Assembly (NCBI RefSeq): GCF_042664895.1
Contig: NZ_JBHTBQ010000012.1
Coordinates: 1-64,000, forward strand
Direction: 5' to 3'
DNA length: 64,000 nt
DNA from: Iodobacter arcticus
GTDB taxonomy: Bacteria > Pseudomonadota > Gammaproteobacteria > Burkholderiales > Chitinibacteraceae
This document shows, piece by piece, positions 18,104 through 26,679 of the stretch. Made by a program: the position numbers and the translations under genes. A model generated the notes under the pieces. It saw only the letters and a list, made by a program, of their open reading frames with translations, ran no database searches and had not been told where the DNA came from. Positions within the stretch are counted from its first letter, which is position 1. Every line of letters begins with the position of its first letter.

Positions 18104-18709
18104 TTACAGATCTTTAGCATTTTTAGCCAGGTAATCAGCAACACCAGCAGCATCTGCCTTCATCCCTGTTTTACCTTTGCTCCAACCTGCCGGGCAAACT
18201 TCACCGTGCTCTTCAGTGAATTGCAGTGCGTCTACTACACGCAGCATTTCGCTGATATCGCGGCCTAGTGGCAAGTTGTTAACCACTTGGTGCTGAACAA
18301 CACCCGATTTGTCGATCAGGAAAGAGCCGCGCAATGCAACGCCTTCTTCTACCAATTCAACATCATAAGCTTGGCAAATTAAGTGCTTAATATCGGCAAC
18401 TAAGGTGTAGCCAACTTGGCCAATACCGCCTTTTTCTACCGGAGTGTTGCGCCATGCAGCGTGAGTAAACTGGCTGTCGATCGACACGCCGATTACTTCT
18501 ACATTGCGGGCTTTGAATTCTTCCAGACGGTGATCAAAAGCGATCAGCTCGGATGGGCAAACAAAAGTGAAATCTAGAGGATAGAAGAACACCACGGCGT
18601 ATTTACCGGCGGTGGCTGCCTTAAAGTTGTAGCTATCTACGATCTTGCCATCTCCAAGAACGGCGGCGGCGGTGAAATCTGGTGCGCTTTTACCAACGAG
18701 TACGGCCAT
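18104..18709 (-). CDS. Typical 2-Cys peroxiredoxin (AhpC/TSA family)
   Basis: This 201-residue cytosolic peroxidase reduces hydrogen peroxide and organic hydroperoxides with thiols. The peroxidatic cysteine lies in DFTFVCPSELIAF and the resolving cysteine in GEVCPAGWSKGK. Conserved GGIGQVGYTLVAD and PLGRDISEMLRVVDALQ blocks are present. AAGGAG precedes the ATG at good spacing. Subfamily assignment (Prx1/AhpC type) is safe; the reductase partner is not adjacent, with no ahpF in view. Confidence 0.95.
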   Translation of the reverse strand: MAVLVGKSAPDFTAAAVLGDGKIVDSYNFKAATAGKYAVVFFYPLDFTFVCPSELIAFDHRLEEFKARNVEVIGVSIDSQFTHAAWRNTPVEKGGIGQVGYTLVADIKHLICQAYDVELVEEGVALRGSFLIDKSGVVQHQVVNNLPLGRDISEMLRVVDALQFTEEHGEVCPAGWSKGKTGMKADAAGVADYLAKNAKDL

Positions 18710-18929
18710 GCGGATGCTCCTTTATGTGCAACTAAAAATAAACCCAGCATATCATGGGCAAATTGTCTGACTCTGTCCAATCAACAAAGTTCATCCTAAT
18801 GATAGCTTCTATCAATGAAGGATTGATGATGGCTGTCGCTATTATTTTAACAAGCTGTCAAAAACAAAAGATGACGCTTTCACCCCATTCCGGGCTTGCC
18901 CTTGCAGCTAGCCCTCTGAAACACGCCGT

Positions 18930-20963
18930 TTAAATTTTAAACCGGTCTACGGCTTTTTGTAAATCTAATGAAAGCTCACCCAAGCTTTTAGTAGCATCAC
19001 GCACCTGCTGCAAAGCCGCATCGTTGTCGTGCACCATGGTATTAATTTTATCTACATGCTGCGAAATATCTTCGGTGGCCTGCGATTGTTGTGCCGTGGT
19101 TTTGGCAATGTAATGCACGCTATCTGACATTTGATGCGTGCCGGTGGTGATTTCTGCAATTTGATCTGCTGCTGCTCTGGATAGCTGCACGCCTTCTTCT
19201 ACTTGCTGCAATGCCAGCTCCATGCCTTGGGCCGCTTGCTGGGTTTCATCCTGAATCAGCGCAATCATTTTGCCAATATCTAAAGTAGCGCTGCTGGTGT
19301 TCTCCGCGAGTTTTCTGACTTCATCGGCTACCACGGCAAAACCCCGCCCCTGCTCGCCAGCCCTAGCGGCTTCAATAGCGGCATTTAAAGCCAGTAAATT
19401 AGTTTGCTCGGCCACGCCACGAATCACATTCACCACATTAGAAATCTCGGTAGAGCGCGCCCTTAAACCATTCATCAAGCCCGATTGGGTTTTGATCACT
19501 TCTTCAATTTTAGCGATTTCACCCGATGTAGCCCGCACGCCCAGCTCGGCTTGCCTGGCATTTTTTTCTGCGACATGGCTCATATTTTCCGCAGCAAGGG
19601 CATTCTCAGCGATCGAGTTAATGCCATGCGATACGTTTTCAATGGCACCCGCGGTTTGCTCGGCGGCCCGAGCCTGCTGGGCAGAGCCTTGCGCCACGGT
19701 ATTGGCATGCCCTGCCAACTGGGTTATTTGTAAATTAAGCTCTTTTACCTGTAGTTTTACCTTAGCGATCATTTCGGCCAGCGAGGCAACAAATAAATTA
19801 AAAGCTAAAGAAGTGCGGCCAATTTCATCGCTGCTGCTTACTTCCAGTCTGTGGCTTAAATCTGCATCGCCTGCCGATAATTGAGTCATGGCTGCATTCA
19901 ATTGCATAATGGGCTTAGTTAATAAACTAAGCGTGGCCGATAAAATAATGGATAACAGTAATAAACCCAGCCCGCCAATCAGGAAAGAAAGTTGTAGCAA
20001 GCGATTAGATCTCGCATAAAGCTCAGCTTGGGGCACATTAATCACCAAGCTCCAGACTGTGCCACTTTTTCCCATACTAATTGGCATAAAAAACCGGGTA
20101 AATCCGCCGCTCTCTATATGCAAAGCTTTACCCGTTTTAATATCAGCCAATACCGCAGCAGGCACTTCCGCTTCATCAACTGGCTTGGCTAATCGTGCCG
20201 AATCCGGATGGCTGCCATAAATACCGCCCGCACTAATTAAGCTAATAAAACCACTATCAAAAACTTTGGCCTGACTCAGCATTTTTTGCAGCCCATCCAT
20301 TGGAATATCACTTCCTGCCACACCAATAAATTTGCCCTGATACTGTAAAGGCACAGCAAACGACATCATTAATACCTTGGTATCACTATCTACATAGGGC
20401 TCGATCACCGATTGCTTACCCGTACTTTTGGGCATGGTGTAATACGCTCCGCCGTAATATGTTTCTTCCCATTTACGAACTGCCGCTTCATCCATCCCTT
20501 TATCGCCATCGTGCACATATTCAATCAGCTCAATTTTATCGCCCTTGCGCAGCATCCAAGGCGCATACGCGCCTGATGGGTAACCCGTTTTATCCTTGGT
20601 AAATTCAGCATCCTTGCCATCAAACTGGCCGTGCTCATAAATCAGCCACAGATCGTAAAGCTCTGCGTTATCTTTCAGAATTTGCTGCAAAAGATGATTA
20701 GTCTGGCTGCGCTGCACTAGCCCATTTTGCTTGGCGCTATCTAGGCTACTTGCCAATGTTTGCAGAGGGCTAAGGGATTTTTCCAGCTCATTTTGCACAA
20801 ATTGCGCATAGTGCCTGGCCATATTTTCTGCGCTGCCAAAAGCCTCTGCGCTCATTTCTTTACGCGTATTCCAAGCTAAAACTGACAGCATCAAGCCTAA
20901 AATAAGAAATAAAGAGCCCAATACAGTCATCATTATTTTGGCGCGAAAACCAAGCTGTTTCAT
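18930..20963 (-). CDS. Methyl-accepting chemotaxis protein with double Cache sensor
   Basis: This is a 677-residue chemoreceptor. After a first membrane helix (about 8-30) comes a periplasmic region of almost 290 residues of the dCache_1 type (DLWLIYEHGQFDGKD, VIEPYVDSDTKVLMMSFAVP, FIGVAGSDIPMDGLQKML). A second helix (about 320-345), HAMP and the signalling domain with the conserved tip follow. dCache_1 receptors frequently bind amino acids or organic acids. The second of two close ATGs (20963) fits the AAGGG site better than the first (20969). Confidence 0.94.
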   Translation of the reverse strand: MKQLGFRAKIMMTVLGSLFLILGLMLSVLAWNTRKEMSAEAFGSAENMARHYAQFVQNELEKSLSPLQTLASSLDSAKQNGLVQRSQTNHLLQQILKDNAELYDLWLIYEHGQFDGKDAEFTKDKTGYPSGAYAPWMLRKGDKIELIEYVHDGDKGMDEAAVRKWEETYYGGAYYTMPKSTGKQSVIEPYVDSDTKVLMMSFAVPLQYQGKFIGVAGSDIPMDGLQKMLSQAKVFDSGFISLISAGGIYGSHPDSARLAKPVDEAEVPAAVLADIKTGKALHIESGGFTRFFMPISMGKSGTVWSLVINVPQAELYARSNRLLQLSFLIGGLGLLLLSIILSATLSLLTKPIMQLNAAMTQLSAGDADLSHRLEVSSSDEIGRTSLAFNLFVASLAEMIAKVKLQVKELNLQITQLAGHANTVAQGSAQQARAAEQTAGAIENVSHGINSIAENALAAENMSHVAEKNARQAELGVRATSGEIAKIEEVIKTQSGLMNGLRARSTEISNVVNVIRGVAEQTNLLALNAAIEAARAGEQGRGFAVVADEVRKLAENTSSATLDIGKMIALIQDETQQAAQGMELALQQVEEGVQLSRAAADQIAEITTGTHQMSDSVHYIAKTTAQQSQATEDISQHVDKINTMVHDNDAALQQVRDATKSLGELSLDLQKAVDRFKI

Positions 20964-21265
20964 GAGCATGACCCTTAAAAAAGGCAGGATTGCCCAGTAA
21001 GAATAGTAGCAATCAAGCCAATCTGTATAAGTATTTCTGCATCAAGATTTTCACAAAAAAACTAACCCAATAAAAATAAATTAATTAAAAACATGCACGT
21101 TTATATTTTAATTACTTACAAAATCAATAAATACACCGCATAAAGCCCGCTAATCATGTCCCTAATACCCTTTTGCCAGGAAAACATCCCAAACGATACA
21201 CTCGAGTGTTAGCATCAAACACCTTTTACCTCTTTGTACTCTGCTCCGCCAAATACTAATCATTC

Positions 21266-22024
21266 TTGCAAAGCCCTTCTGAGGAAGCGTTGCGTCGGTT
21301 CGAAAAGCATCTAACGCCGCACCTACACAAGGCTTTCATGCCCTATAGCACGCCCCTTGGCTACCAAGTTAAAACTCAAGATATCGCCGTGGCTGGCGGT
21401 CTGGATTTAAATATCCGCTCGCTGCTCGATATTCAACAATATTTTGATCCTCTAGGCGAAGCAGAAAACGCGGGGATTTCGCCTGCTTGCTGGCCGCTAT
21501 TTGGACAAATCTGGCCATCGGCACAAAAGCTGGCTGATTTAATGCAAGTTTATGTTTTAGGTGAGCGGCGAATTTTAGAAATTGGCTGTGGCTTGGCGCT
21601 GGCAAGCATGGTGGTGCATCGCAGAAATGGCGATATCACTGCCAGCGATTGCCACCCATTGACCGAAACTTTTCTGAAAGCCAACTTGCAACTCAATACC
21701 CTGCCCGCGCTGAAATACAGCACTGGCAATTGGGATCGCATCAATCCTGAGCTAGGCCAATTCGACGTTATCATCGGCAGCGATGTGCTGTACGAGCGCA
21801 ACCAGCCCGCTGCGCTCTCTGCCTTTATCGACCGCCATGCCGCCCCCCATGCCGAAGTGCTGATTATCGATCCCAACCGAGGTAATCGAAGTGCCTTTAA
21901 CCGGCAGATGGCTGCAAATGGCTTTAGCCTGAGCGAAACACTAATCAACAAGCCCCTGCATGATGGCCGTGCTTATAAGGGAAGATTGTTGAAGTATGAG
22001 CGAGAGCTTGCTAAACACAGTTAA
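21266..22024 (+). CDS. Class I SAM-dependent methyltransferase
   Basis: This is a 252-residue protein with the Rossmann methyltransferase motif ILEIGCGLALASMVV, an acidic second motif (DITASDCHP) and motif FDVIIGSDVLYER. The latter resembles METTL21-like protein-lysine methyltransferases (D-[VIL]-L-Y). The preceding GQIWPSAQKLADL segment is also typical of that group. The target is unknown. The start is uncertain: TTG 21266 opens the frame, and another TTG at 21290 follows a GAGGAAG sequence. Confidence 0.85.
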   Translation: MQSPSEEALRRFEKHLTPHLHKAFMPYSTPLGYQVKTQDIAVAGGLDLNIRSLLDIQQYFDPLGEAENAGISPACWPLFGQIWPSAQKLADLMQVYVLGERRILEIGCGLALASMVVHRRNGDITASDCHPLTETFLKANLQLNTLPALKYSTGNWDRINPELGQFDVIIGSDVLYERNQPAALSAFIDRHAAPHAEVLIIDPNRGNRSAFNRQMAANGFSLSETLINKPLHDGRAYKGRLLKYERELAKHS

Positions 22025-22030
22025 ATAGAT

Positions 22031-22261
22031 CTTTTTAGTGCCTTCGGCACGTTGATTTTGGTGCGTAGTCCACGCGGGGACTCACTTTCTTGCTTCGCCA
22101 AGAAAGTAAGCAAAGAAGGCGACCCCACGAAACACGAAGGCCCCTTCGCTGCGGACAATCGAGTCGGCGGCGGGCGGGATTGGCTCGTTCCTCGCTCCCT
22201 TGCCGAAACCCCGCCCCGCTTGTTCCTCACTACGGCGTGTTTCAAGGGGATTTTTAAGCCC
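22031..22261. repeat. Dispersed 230-bp repeat, copy A
   Basis: A GC-rich block runs from AGTGCCTTCGGCACGTTGAT through CGAAACACGAAGGCCCC to the end near TTTTTAAGCCC. It recurs in opposite orientation at 47055-47300. Small ORFs across it are not conserved between copies and are ignored. Internal hairpins include AGTGCCTTCGGCAC and CTTTCTTG...CAAGAAAG. It fills the gap between the methyltransferase and the exonuclease gene. Confidence 0.85.
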
Positions 22262-22333
22262 TATGCAGAGAGCGTGGTATCTATGTTTTTTGCCGTTCGC
22301 TAATAAAAAACAATTTTCTCAGCGCACACATCC

Positions 22334-22945
22334 CTACCCCCGCAACTTTAAAAACACCATCGCAGCCAACAGCGCATCGTTCAGCGGATCATGGCGAGGC
22401 AAATCGGGTAGGTTTAATGTTTGCAGAATATGGCTGAGGCTTAGATCTACATCGGGACGATGTGCCGTGACCATATGGTCATAAAATAAGCTGGACACTT
22501 CGATACGGGCATTAGGCAAAGCCACGCCCAGCGTCGGTTTAAGCAGGCGGCCCAGCACTGCCAAGTCGAATTCCAGATAATAGCCAATCAAAGGCCGCGG
22601 CCCGATAAAGTGCAGCAAGGCGGCCAAAGCATCCTCAATCGCCATGCCCTCTTGTACATCCTGATGGCGCAAACCATGCACGGCAATACTGGCCGGATCA
22701 ATCTGACCTGCGGGTTTCACTAATAGTTTTAGATGCTCAGAAAGAAGAATCCGCGAGCCTTTCATCCTGATCGCGGCAATGCTTAAAATCTCTGCCTGCC
22801 TTGGATCGAGGCAGCTCATTTCGCAATCTAGGCTGATGTATTCGTCAGCGGGAGGCGCATCCCATAGATAGGCAAACTGAGGGTTCGCCAAAGCCAAGCT
22901 GCGTGATCTGCGCCAGCGCTGCCAATAATCTATCAAGCCGCTCAT
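22334..22945 (-). CDS. DEDDh 3'-5' exonuclease (DNA Pol III epsilon-like)
   Basis: This is a 203-residue exonuclease of the DnaQ superfamily. The catalytic acidic residues are visible in YISLDCEMSCLD (DxE motif), in GYYLEFDLAVLGR, and in the closing RHDPLNDALLAAM (HxxxxxD). It is probably a stand-alone nuclease rather than the replicative epsilon subunit. The start at 22945 follows AGGG at six bases; the frame is open seven codons further. It lies 170 bp from the DUF294/CBS gene on the same strand, a pairing often seen in proteobacteria. Confidence 0.88.
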   Translation of the reverse strand: MSGLIDYWQRWRRSRSLALANPQFAYLWDAPPADEYISLDCEMSCLDPRQAEILSIAAIRMKGSRILLSEHLKLLVKPAGQIDPASIAVHGLRHQDVQEGMAIEDALAALLHFIGPRPLIGYYLEFDLAVLGRLLKPTLGVALPNARIEVSSLFYDHMVTAHRPDVDLSLSHILQTLNLPDLPRHDPLNDALLAAMVFLKLRG

Positions 22946-23014
22946 CACATGCCCTATACGCATCATTTAGGTTTTTATCATCAATCGGCCACACACCACG
23001 CACATCAAATCATC

Positions 23015-23073
23015 GTAGGGCGGGTGAAACCCGCGTATTTTTCAGCATGGCTCGCGGGTTTCACCCGCCCTAC
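23015..23073. repeat. GTAGGGCGGGTGAAACCCGCG palindrome, intergenic
   Basis: The left arm at 23015-23035 is complemented by the right arm ending CACCCGCCCTAC at 23073, with a loop of about 17 bases. The same arms occur at 48880-48948 and 56775-56834, and a weak version at 775-828. In RNA it would form a long stable stem between two cotranscribed minus-strand genes. Confidence 0.85.
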
Positions 23074-23118
23074 AAAAGGGGCAATACATGTCATTGGCTT
23101 AATGCCCATAGAAGCCAC

Positions 23119-24912
23119 TCATAACATCCCCAGCTTGAAATGATGGCTAACCAGTTGGCGAAATTGCTTCACCACCGACAGCGTGTCTTTTAATAGCTCA
23201 CGCTCTAGCGTGGTTAAAGTAGCAGGGTCGATCAGATGATCAACTGGCTTATCCATCGCCTGATTGAGCAGCCCTGCTTTAAGCTGCAAGCCCTGTAAAA
23301 ATGCCAGCGACTCGGCTAAATCACGGCCAAAGCTCTCACTTAAATGGCCGATATCACTTAAGCGCTGAATACGCTGATAACTATTACACTCGTCTATCCC
23401 ATATTGCAGCGCAAGGCTGCGCAGGCCGTGTACCACGGGAAAAATGCCGCCTTTTTTAATATCGAGCGCGTGTTTATCTGGCCCAGCCGTGGCAATCAGC
23501 CTAGAAAACAAATTAATCGGCGGGGAGAATTGCTCCACCGGAAAAGCAAAGCGCGATAAAAACGCCGCATTGTCGCCTAAATCCTGCTGCAAATATTGGC
23601 GCAGGCCCTCAAATAAAGCCACCTGCCCGCAGACTGGCCGCGCATCTAGCCAAATCGCCATATGCATGACGTTTTCACTGCTGGCGCTGCTGGTCCAAGT
23701 ATTTATCTGCCGCTTATACCCTGCCACGCTTTGCCGCCACTGTGGGTTAGACACCATCACTAGGCCGGGACAAGGCGGATAGCCAAAGGTAATCAGCTGC
23801 TCGTTAAATTCACGACAAACACGCTCTAAATCCGGATGCTGATAGCCGTCTTCAATAATCAGCGCATTATCCTGATCAGTATTTAATATCTGCTCGCCAC
23901 GCCCTTCCGAGCCTAAAACCAGCAGGCACACATGCGGCAACATTTCTGGCGGGGCAAGCAGCGTAAACAAGCGGCTAAATAAACGCTGGCGAATTTCCCC
24001 CACCAGCTCGGCCAGCAGGGTGATTTTCATGCCATTGCCGTGCAGAGAGCGGATTAATTGCTGAGTGCTTTTAACCGCCGCCATCAGCGCATCGGGATGA
24101 TTGGCACGGCCAATTTGTGCGGTAATGCCGCGTGGATTATGCGAGTTATTAAAAAAAGCCGACATCAGCTCGATCTGCTCCAGCACGCCGCAAACCTCGT
24201 CGCCCTCCAGCACCACCAGCCTTTGCACCGAGTGCCGCATCATCAACAACATGGCGTGGTGCAGATCGTCCTCGGCTTTTACACAAATCAGCGGGCGCTT
24301 AAGGTGGCGATAAATCGCTTCATGATTGGCATCCAGCCCATCCACCACCACATTGCGTAAATCGCTCTGGGTAAAAATCCCCACGCCCGAAGCTTCCTTC
24401 ACCAATACGGCGCGGCTATGCACGCGCTTCATCAGCCGTGCCGCGTCCATCACCGTGGCGCTTTCTGCCAGCCAGCAAGGTGAATGCAGTACCGCATCGG
24501 CTACCCTTGGCTGTAACTCTTGCACGGAGTGGCTCAACGCCGCCAATTTACGCGCCACATCAGCATAAAAAAACGCCGCAAACTGGCTATTAACATCGCT
24601 TATTTTCATCGCCACATCACGGCGAATATGCCAAAGCAACGTATCTTCATGCGCATGCAAAGTGCAGCAAGCCTTGCCACTAAGCAGTGATTTGCTATCA
24701 AGCACATCAAAACAACCGTAAAAGCTAGCCTCGCCGCCCTCCCTGACTAGCCCCTTCATCACCACCAGCAAGGCATCCACCCCCTCGCCCTGCTGCTGAA
24801 TCACCGATCCAGCCGCGTAATAAGCCACATCCAAGGCCGCGGCGATACGATCCTGCTCGGCAGAATTCAGGCTATTAAACGGCGCACGATTAAAATCAAA
24901 GGATGTAGTCAT
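23119..24912 (-). CDS. cNMP-binding / CBS / DUF294 nucleotidyltransferase-like protein
   Basis: This is a 597-residue cytosolic multidomain protein. An N-terminal cyclic-nucleotide-binding-like barrel (about 10-110) is followed by a CBS pair (about 150-270, with VGIFTQSDLRNVVVDGLD) and the DUF294 nucleotidyltransferase-like region with VLGSEGRGEQILNTDQDNAL. A helical C-terminal substrate-binding domain (HALDIKKGGIFPVVHGLRSL) completes it. Such proteins act as putative signal-transduction nucleotidyltransferases, often encoded beside a DnaQ-like exonuclease as here. The enzymatic reaction is not established. Confidence 0.9.
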   Translation of the reverse strand: MTTSFDFNRAPFNSLNSAEQDRIAAALDVAYYAAGSVIQQQGEGVDALLVVMKGLVREGGEASFYGCFDVLDSKSLLSGKACCTLHAHEDTLLWHIRRDVAMKISDVNSQFAAFFYADVARKLAALSHSVQELQPRVADAVLHSPCWLAESATVMDAARLMKRVHSRAVLVKEASGVGIFTQSDLRNVVVDGLDANHEAIYRHLKRPLICVKAEDDLHHAMLLMMRHSVQRLVVLEGDEVCGVLEQIELMSAFFNNSHNPRGITAQIGRANHPDALMAAVKSTQQLIRSLHGNGMKITLLAELVGEIRQRLFSRLFTLLAPPEMLPHVCLLVLGSEGRGEQILNTDQDNALIIEDGYQHPDLERVCREFNEQLITFGYPPCPGLVMVSNPQWRQSVAGYKRQINTWTSSASSENVMHMAIWLDARPVCGQVALFEGLRQYLQQDLGDNAAFLSRFAFPVEQFSPPINLFSRLIATAGPDKHALDIKKGGIFPVVHGLRSLALQYGIDECNSYQRIQRLSDIGHLSESFGRDLAESLAFLQGLQLKAGLLNQAMDKPVDHLIDPATLTTLERELLKDTLSVVKQFRQLVSHHFKLGML

Positions 24913-25009
24913 AAAATCCCCCTATGACTAATTTTAGATTTAATAGCGAGGAAAGGCGGGGAGATCTGGCTGTTTATTGATGTGGATCTGAGGTTGCGGG
25001 GTAAAGCCC

Positions 25010-25047
25010 AAATCTTGAGACACAGAGGACGCTGAGTTTCACGGAGG
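25010..25047. repeat. Short dispersed repeat (AAATCTTGAG..TTTCACGGAG)
   Basis: The words AAATCTTGA, CACAGAG and GAGTTTCACGGAG occur in the same order here and at 46935-46980. Both copies are intergenic. The function is unknown; similar ACACAGAG...CACGGAG repeats are common between genes in many bacterial genomes. Confidence 0.5.
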
Positions 25048-25115
25048 AAAACAGATTTTGAGTCATTGCGTAGCTATGAGCTAATGGACGACGGCTAGAT
25101 ACTACCCTTGAGACG

Positions 25116-25140
25116 AAAAAAAACCCTTGATCAACAAGGG
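25116..25140 (-). terminator. Terminator after tRNA-Ser
   Basis: On the minus strand the stem CCCTTG / CAAGGG is followed by eight T residues, 60 bases past the tRNA 3' end. Confidence 0.85.
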
Positions 25141-25200
25141 CTATTTTCTTATGCAGCTTACTTACTATCTAAGACTAAACTCAGCCAGTGCAGCTGCACT

Positions 25201-25293
25201 TGGCGGAGAGCAAGGGATTCGAACCCTCGATACAGGTTTTGCCCGTATGCTCCCTTAGCAGGGGAGTGCCTTCGACCACTCGGCCAACTCTCC
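25201..25293 (-). tRNA. tRNA-Ser (anticodon GCU)
   Basis: This is a 93-nt class II tRNA on the minus strand. The acceptor stem GGAGAGT pairs with GCTCTCC, the D arm contains GGCCGAGTGGTCGAAGGC, the anticodon loop CTGCTAA has GCT in the anticodon, and there is a long variable arm (GCATACGGGCAAAACCTGTAT). The T loop is TTCGAAT and CCA is encoded. It reads AGC and AGU. Confidence 0.97.
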
Positions 25294-25397
25294 ATCAAGA
25301 CGGCGAATCATACCTAATCACTTACAATTTAGTCAATAAAACTGTCAAAATTCCACAAAATAATATATTTCAATATTGCTCTGCACGCTTTTTAGCC

Positions 25398-26393
25398 TTA
25401 CAAATCAGCAGGAATTTGCGGTGCGCCACTCCCCACCACCATGCCATAAGCCATCCATAGCATCAGCAGGCCATACATGATTCTTGGGAACCACTCGGCG
25501 ACTTTGCTTTGAAAATCAGCGATGTTTTCGCTTTCCATATTTACATGCCGCAGCAGCATTTCAGGCAAAGTGCCGCTGGCCTCCCCCGTTTGCACAAAGC
25601 CAATCACCCGTTCTTCCCCTAAAAAAGACTGATGATCAAGCGCTTTAACAAAACTATCCCCGCGCTGCATTTTGGGCAGAATGCGGCTGTATTCACTGCG
25701 GATCAGCTGATTATGAATCGCCCGATTCGCCTTGGGCAGGGCATCAAACATCGGTAGGCCCGCTTCCAGCATCAGCGCCAGGCTTTCAAAAAAATCCCGC
25801 GCATTGCGCCGTACATTCATTGCTCCAAAGAGCGGCATTCTGATCAGTAGCGTTTCAATCTGCCGCCGTAACCGCGACGGCCCCGAAACTTCCAGCCAAT
25901 CAGAAATCCCTTCAAACAAGCCATAGAGGCAGATAAAAAACAGCATCGGCCGCAGGCAGCGCCATAAATAAGCAGCTGGGCTAAGCGCGCCCAACACCAA
26001 ATCGGGCAGCGGCTGCACCAGCAAAGCCAGCACAAACACCACGATAGGCAGCATCATTTTGGAGCGCATCTGGCGGCTTAATCTGGCTTTCAACGCATAG
26101 CGCTCTGCAAGGCGAAAGTAAGTACGCGCCGGGCTGCCCGCGCTGATCGCCGCATGCAGCAAATCCGCTTCCAGATCGCTAAACAAGCCCGACATCCGCC
26201 CCGCAGCCGCCACATCCTTGCCCCGCCCCAGCCACTTGCGCGCCTCATCCACCCGAGGCTGAGCGGATTTTGCCAGCCGCAGTGATAAAAACGCCTGCGC
26301 CACCGGCAGGCCCGCTTTCTCCATCGTTGCCAGATGGGTAAACAAATCGGCACGGATGGCGTCAGTTAATGGGGGGAGTTTGGGTTTAGGCAT
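25398..26393 (-). CDS. Type II secretion system F family protein (orphan)
   Basis: This inner-membrane platform protein of the GspF/PilC fold is about 331 residues. Two F domains are visible: the first around LATMEKAGLPVAQAFLSLRL, the second around FFESLALMLEAGLPMFDALP with FVQTGEASGTLPEMLLRHV. Membrane helices lie near 111-127, 140-165 and at the C terminus (IMYGLLMLWMAYGMVVGSG). No ATPase, pilin or other secretion gene is nearby, so it is an orphan. The start is uncertain: ATG 26393 gives a family-like beginning, but the frame is open to 26459. Confidence 0.85.
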   Translation of the reverse strand: MPKPKLPPLTDAIRADLFTHLATMEKAGLPVAQAFLSLRLAKSAQPRVDEARKWLGRGKDVAAAGRMSGLFSDLEADLLHAAISAGSPARTYFRLAERYALKARLSRQMRSKMMLPIVVFVLALLVQPLPDLVLGALSPAAYLWRCLRPMLFFICLYGLFEGISDWLEVSGPSRLRRQIETLLIRMPLFGAMNVRRNARDFFESLALMLEAGLPMFDALPKANRAIHNQLIRSEYSRILPKMQRGDSFVKALDHQSFLGEERVIGFVQTGEASGTLPEMLLRHVNMESENIADFQSKVAEWFPRIMYGLLMLWMAYGMVVGSGAPQIPADL

Positions 26394-26679
26394 GAGGTTT
26401 AGTTTAGAAGGAAAATCGTGCATAAAAATATTTAATCTCTCGTAAATATAATTCCTCATAATGCTAAACAGCTAAAGAATAACGGCATATATTAATTACA
26501 AGCACCATAAAAAACAGAGCCAATCCAAGAGGAGTAGTCGAGTATTAACCAGCACAATCTGGCTGCGTATAGGGCTTGTATGGCATGATGTAGTGTGTTG
26601 TAGACAAGCATTCGCATGACGATTATTGATTAATATATGATTTGATCCATCAATACGGTTCAAATAGAGGCAAGATAAA

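Noticed and set aside
22052..22303. 83-residue ORF over the dispersed repeat (and its counterpart at 47072-47263)
   Set aside because: The frame is not preserved between the two repeat copies, so the block is a non-coding repeat.
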